From NCBI GenBank assembly GCA_016928605.1, contig JAFGKN010000080.1:1-6637 (forward strand): 6,637 bases of DNA, in the 5' to 3' direction. The notes under the pieces were generated by a model, which made no database searches, was not told the origin of the DNA, and worked only from the letters and a program-made list of their open reading frames with translations. The DNA is from Planctomycetota bacterium (GTDB taxonomy: Bacteria > Planctomycetota > UBA8108). The position numbers and the translations under genes are program-made. Shown one piece after another: positions 4,412 through 6,637 of the stretch (its first letter is position 1; each line of letters starts with the position of its first letter).

Positions 4412-6637
4412 TCAGAAACTGCCAGCAGGATTTTCCGGAGGTTTTCCGGCGGCGCTGCCGACCGAGAGGGGCACGAACCCGAACGACGTCTGGATCGGGT
4501 AGGCGCAGGTGCATCCCGAGCTGGCCTCGGGGATCAGCACCATGCCTCCGGCAGGGATGATGTTCAGCCAGCAGCCGGGGCGCGAGACGCGCGTGATCGG
4601 CAATCCTTCGGTGAGCTGGACATCCGTGGGATAGAGGCGCGGGTGGTCGCCGCGGCCGAAGAGGTAATGGAGAGAGCCGGTGAGCCCTCCGCAACCGTGA
4701 CCGCCGCGCTGGAGGAGGTAGTCCTTCTTCTCGCCGCTCTGGAGATCGAAGGCGTAGGGGCGCGCGTAGACCGTCCCTGCGATGATCACCGGGTGCTGCC
4801 ACTGCTCGCCGTGAGTCCCGTCCGGCTCCGCGGGATTCCGCCCCCGGATGTCGAGCGCGCGGAACCGAGTCCGCCAGATCTCCCCACCGCCTGCGGCCTC
4901 GAACGCCATCAGCTCGTAGAAGACCTCGTCTCCGTCGTTGAACGATCCCGAGAGCAGCACGACATCCTCGGTGGCCGAGAGGTAGGCGATGTGCTGGAAG
5001 GGGGGCGCGATTTCCCGCTTCCACAGCGCCGCTCCGTCCTCGGCGGCCAGCGCGACCAGGCGGGCGCCTCCGCGGAAGAGCTCGTCGATGCGGACGCGGC
5101 CGCCCCCCGCGGCGGCCATCGAGGGATCCCGGCTCTCGAGGAAGCAGATCCGGTCTCCGCTGGCGGCGATCGCGGCATCGAGGATGGCGCCGTGATACGT
5201 CCAGACCTCGCGCCCATCCTCGCGGTCGAGCGCCATCAGGAGGCGGCTCGCGACCATGGGGCGGAGGTCTCCCTCGAGCAGATCGCAGGTCTCGCGGCGG
5301 AGCTCTCGGAAGGCAGCGCCCGCTTCGCGGCCGGTGGCGATCAGGCGGTTCCCCACCGCGCCGAGGTAGCCCCACTCGAGCCCTTCCTGGAGGCTCGGCG
5401 GCTGGAGTGTCCGGCGGATCTCGCCGCTCTCCACGTCGAGGCTCACGCACCCGGACCCGGAGGCGACCAGGAGACTGCGGCCGTCGAGCAGCAGGTGCCC
5501 GCTGTGCTTCATCGCACCGACGCGGCGCGATCCCGGGATCCCGCGCCGCCAGAGCTCGGTGCCGCAGTACTGGTCGACGGCGATGATCTGCTCGTCGGCC
5601 GGGATGAAGAGCCTGCCGTCCCTGCAGAGAGGCGAGGTCGGCCGGTGGTGGCGGTCGATCATGGGCCGCGGTCCGGGCCGCCCGAACCACTGGAGGGCAA
5701 GAGGGGCGCGTAGCGCATCGCCGCTCGACGCGGTGTGGCCGGCGTCCGCGTAGAGCTGCGTCCACTCGCCGGCTCCGGGCACCTTTCCGCGCCGAAGGAC
5801 GATCCACGGACCGGCGCGGTCCGCCGTGAACGGCGCCTGCGCATCCTCCCGGCCGGCCGCGGCCAGACGTTCCAGGAGGCGGCGCAGCGGATCCGGCGTC
5901 TCTTCCTCGCCCGCGGCGGCGCAGAGGACGCCGCCTTCCGGGCGGACGGTGCGCGGCAGGTCCAGCAGGCTCGGTCCCCACGCGGCGAGGCTGCGCGCAT
6001 CCGGGAGGACCACCAGGCGGAAGAGATACCCGGAGAAGGAGAAGCGCGGGCGATCGGCGCGGAGCACGGCGATGCGCGATCCGTAGAGCCCGCTCCGGAC
6101 GACATCCGCGCGGATGGCGGCGGCGATGGCCGGATCCCTCTCGAAGCAGACGATGCTGAGCTCGCTCCGGCGGGCGAGAGCGACGGCGAGGGACGCATCC
6201 TTGGCATCGACGATGAGGCAGTAACCCTTGCGCGAGCCGCAGGCCTCGAGAAGCTCGCCGGCGCGGGCCGCGGCGTCATCGCTCTCGCCGCCGGCAGGCG
6301 CAGGCGCATCTCGCCCGCCGGTGGTGGGAGCTGCGGCTCCACCGCCATCGCCGTCGCTGCCGCCTCCGCCGTCGCCGCCGGCATCCGCGGGATTTCCGCC
6401 CGAGCCAGGGTGCGCCGCGTCATGACCTCGGGCCTCGGCGGATGGAGCGGCGGCGGGCGCGGATGGAGACGCCGAGCCGCCCGCGGAGGGGCCGCTGATC
6501 TCGACGCGCGGCTCGGCTGGGGCGCCGAAGCAGACGATCGCGCCTCGATCGGTTCCCACGACGAGGCGGCCCGCGGAGACGCAGAGGCTGCCCGCCCGCC
6601 CGGGAACGGCCGCTCGCCAGACGACCTCGCCGCCTGC
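4412..6637 (-). CDS. PQQ-like beta-propeller protein with methyltransferase-like insert, 5' end missing
   Basis: The frame is open from the stop at 4412 to the right edge (741 visible codons), so the N-terminus, any signal peptide and the first blades lie outside. Visible residues 1-37 are the end of a blade (GGEVVWRAAVPG...LVVGTDRGAIVCFG). About residues 38-124 are an Ala/Pro/Gly/Ser-rich linker. About 125-284 form a Rossmann-like, methyltransferase-type domain (YCLIVDAKDASLAVALARRS, SIVCFERDP, GLYGSRIAVLRAD, YLFRLVVLPDA). From about 290 on, a second set of PQQ-like blades follows, with the signature A-x-D-x-x-x-G-x-x-x-W in ALDREDGREVW, ALAAEDGAALW and AVDQYCGTELW. The C-terminus has HGCGGLTGS, PGCWLNIIPAGG and SGCTCAYP, motifs I recognise from large planctomycete-type proteins of this architecture. 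PQQ-like names the fold only; cofactor binding is not shown. Motif I of the methyltransferase-like domain lacks its glycines, so catalysis is doubtful. Function unknown; the paired propellers suggest a binding or scaffold role. Confidence 0.9.
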   Translation of the reverse strand, partial: AGGEVVWRAAVPGRAGSLCVSAGRLVVGTDRGAIVCFGAPAEPRVEISGPSAGGSASPSAPAAAPSAEARGHDAAHPGSGGNPADAGGDGGGGSDGDGGGAAAPTTGGRDAPAPAGGESDDAAARAGELLEACGSRKGYCLIVDAKDASLAVALARRSELSIVCFERDPAIAAAIRADVVRSGLYGSRIAVLRADRPRFSFSGYLFRLVVLPDARSLAAWGPSLLDLPRTVRPEGGVLCAAAGEEETPDPLRRLLERLAAAGREDAQAPFTADRAGPWIVLRRGKVPGAGEWTQLYADAGHTASSGDALRAPLALQWFGRPGPRPMIDRHHRPTSPLCRDGRLFIPADEQIIAVDQYCGTELWRRGIPGSRRVGAMKHSGHLLLDGRSLLVASGSGCVSLDVESGEIRRTLQPPSLQEGLEWGYLGAVGNRLIATGREAGAAFRELRRETCDLLEGDLRPMVASRLLMALDREDGREVWTYHGAILDAAIAASGDRICFLESRDPSMAAAGGGRVRIDELFRGGARLVALAAEDGAALWKREIAPPFQHIAYLSATEDVVLLSGSFNDGDEVFYELMAFEAAGGGEIWRTRFRALDIRGRNPAEPDGTHGEQWQHPVIIAGTVYARPYAFDLQSGEKKDYLLQRGGHGCGGLTGSLHYLFGRGDHPRLYPTDVQLTEGLPITRVSRPGCWLNIIPAGGMVLIPEASSGCTCAYPIQTSFGFVPLSVGSAAGKPPENPAGSF
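6266..6526 (-). other. Coding low-complexity linker (Ala/Pro/Gly/Ser/Asp-rich)
   Basis: About 87 codons between the last upstream propeller blade and the Rossmann-like domain use almost only Ala, Pro, Gly, Ser and Asp, with a few Glu, Arg, His, Thr, Asn and Val. A Gly/Asp stretch (GGDGGGGSDGDGGG) sits in the middle. The DNA is correspondingly rich in ccg/cgg-type triplets. It is probably a disordered tether. Such tracts vary in length through slippage and are also prone to assembly error, but the frame is continuous across it. Confidence 0.75.

Noticed and set aside
3785..5713. Plus-strand open frame of about 642 codons spanning two minus-strand genes
   Set aside because: It crosses the gap between two well-supported genes and is low in recognisable motifs; it is antisense shadow.
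4395..5981. Minus-strand open frame of about 528 codons overlapping the PQQ-propeller gene in another frame
   Set aside because: Its translation is dominated by Arg, Pro and Gly. The overlapping frame contains the propeller motifs and continues to the window edge.
6266..6526. Triplet-like ccg/cgg tract as a DNA repeat element or CRISPR-like array
   Set aside because: There is no regular unit or spacer. The pattern follows from a coding Ala/Gly/Pro/Ser/Asp-rich linker.
4412..6559. GTG at 6559 as the true start of the PQQ-propeller gene
   Set aside because: The 26 codons upstream to the edge stay in frame and complete a propeller blade (GGEVVWRAAVPG...), so the start is outside the window.

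Overview
The window is very GC-rich DNA (about two thirds G+C or more, judged by eye) and every supportable gene lies on the minus strand. Read in the direction of transcription, from high to low coordinates, the order is: (1) a PQQ-type beta-propeller protein with a methyltransferase-like insert, whose 5' end is beyond the right edge; (2) a lipoprotein with tandem Ig/cadherin-like domains and seven SBBP beta-propeller repeats; (3) a 67-codon ORF joined by one-base and two-base overlaps to both neighbours; (4) a Tat-exported Gfo/Idh/MocA-type oxidoreductase; (5) the first 60 codons of a POT/PTR-family peptide transporter, running off the left edge.

The protein set suggests an uncultured-type environmental bacterium of the Planctomycetota or a neighbouring group (PVC or a GC-rich FCB-like lineage). 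The grounds are family knowledge: Tat-exported Gfo/Idh/MocA enzymes, PQQ-like propellers with an embedded Rossmann/methyltransferase-like domain, and SBBP/Ig-like surface proteins are common there. No ribosomal or other marker gene is present, so the assignment is an inference.

Regions. 4412-6637: partial PQQ-like propeller gene with an Ala/Pro/Gly-rich linker at 6266-6526. 4307-4411: 105-base gap with a perfect 7-bp inverted repeat directly after the upstream stop and a strong Shine-Dalgarno for the lipoprotein. 1871-4306: lipoprotein. 1668-1871: small ORF, possibly a worn remnant of an FG-GAP/VCBS repeat protein. 382-1671: oxidoreductase with a GTG start. 183-381: 199-base gap with GC-rich inverted repeats but no promoter I can defend. 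1-182: transporter N-terminus.

The products are mostly predicted to act outside the cytoplasm: a lipid-anchored propeller, a Tat-exported oxidoreductase and a propeller of unseen localisation, next to an inner-membrane peptide importer. The tight junctions at 1871 and 1668-1671 suggest that the lipoprotein, small ORF and oxidoreductase share a transcript. A shared pathway is not shown by the sequence. I saw no RNA genes, CRISPR array, insertion sequence or phage gene. The most interesting items are the degenerate methyltransferase-like domain inside the PQQ propeller, the complete seven-repeat SBBP lipoprotein, and the doubly overlapping small ORF.
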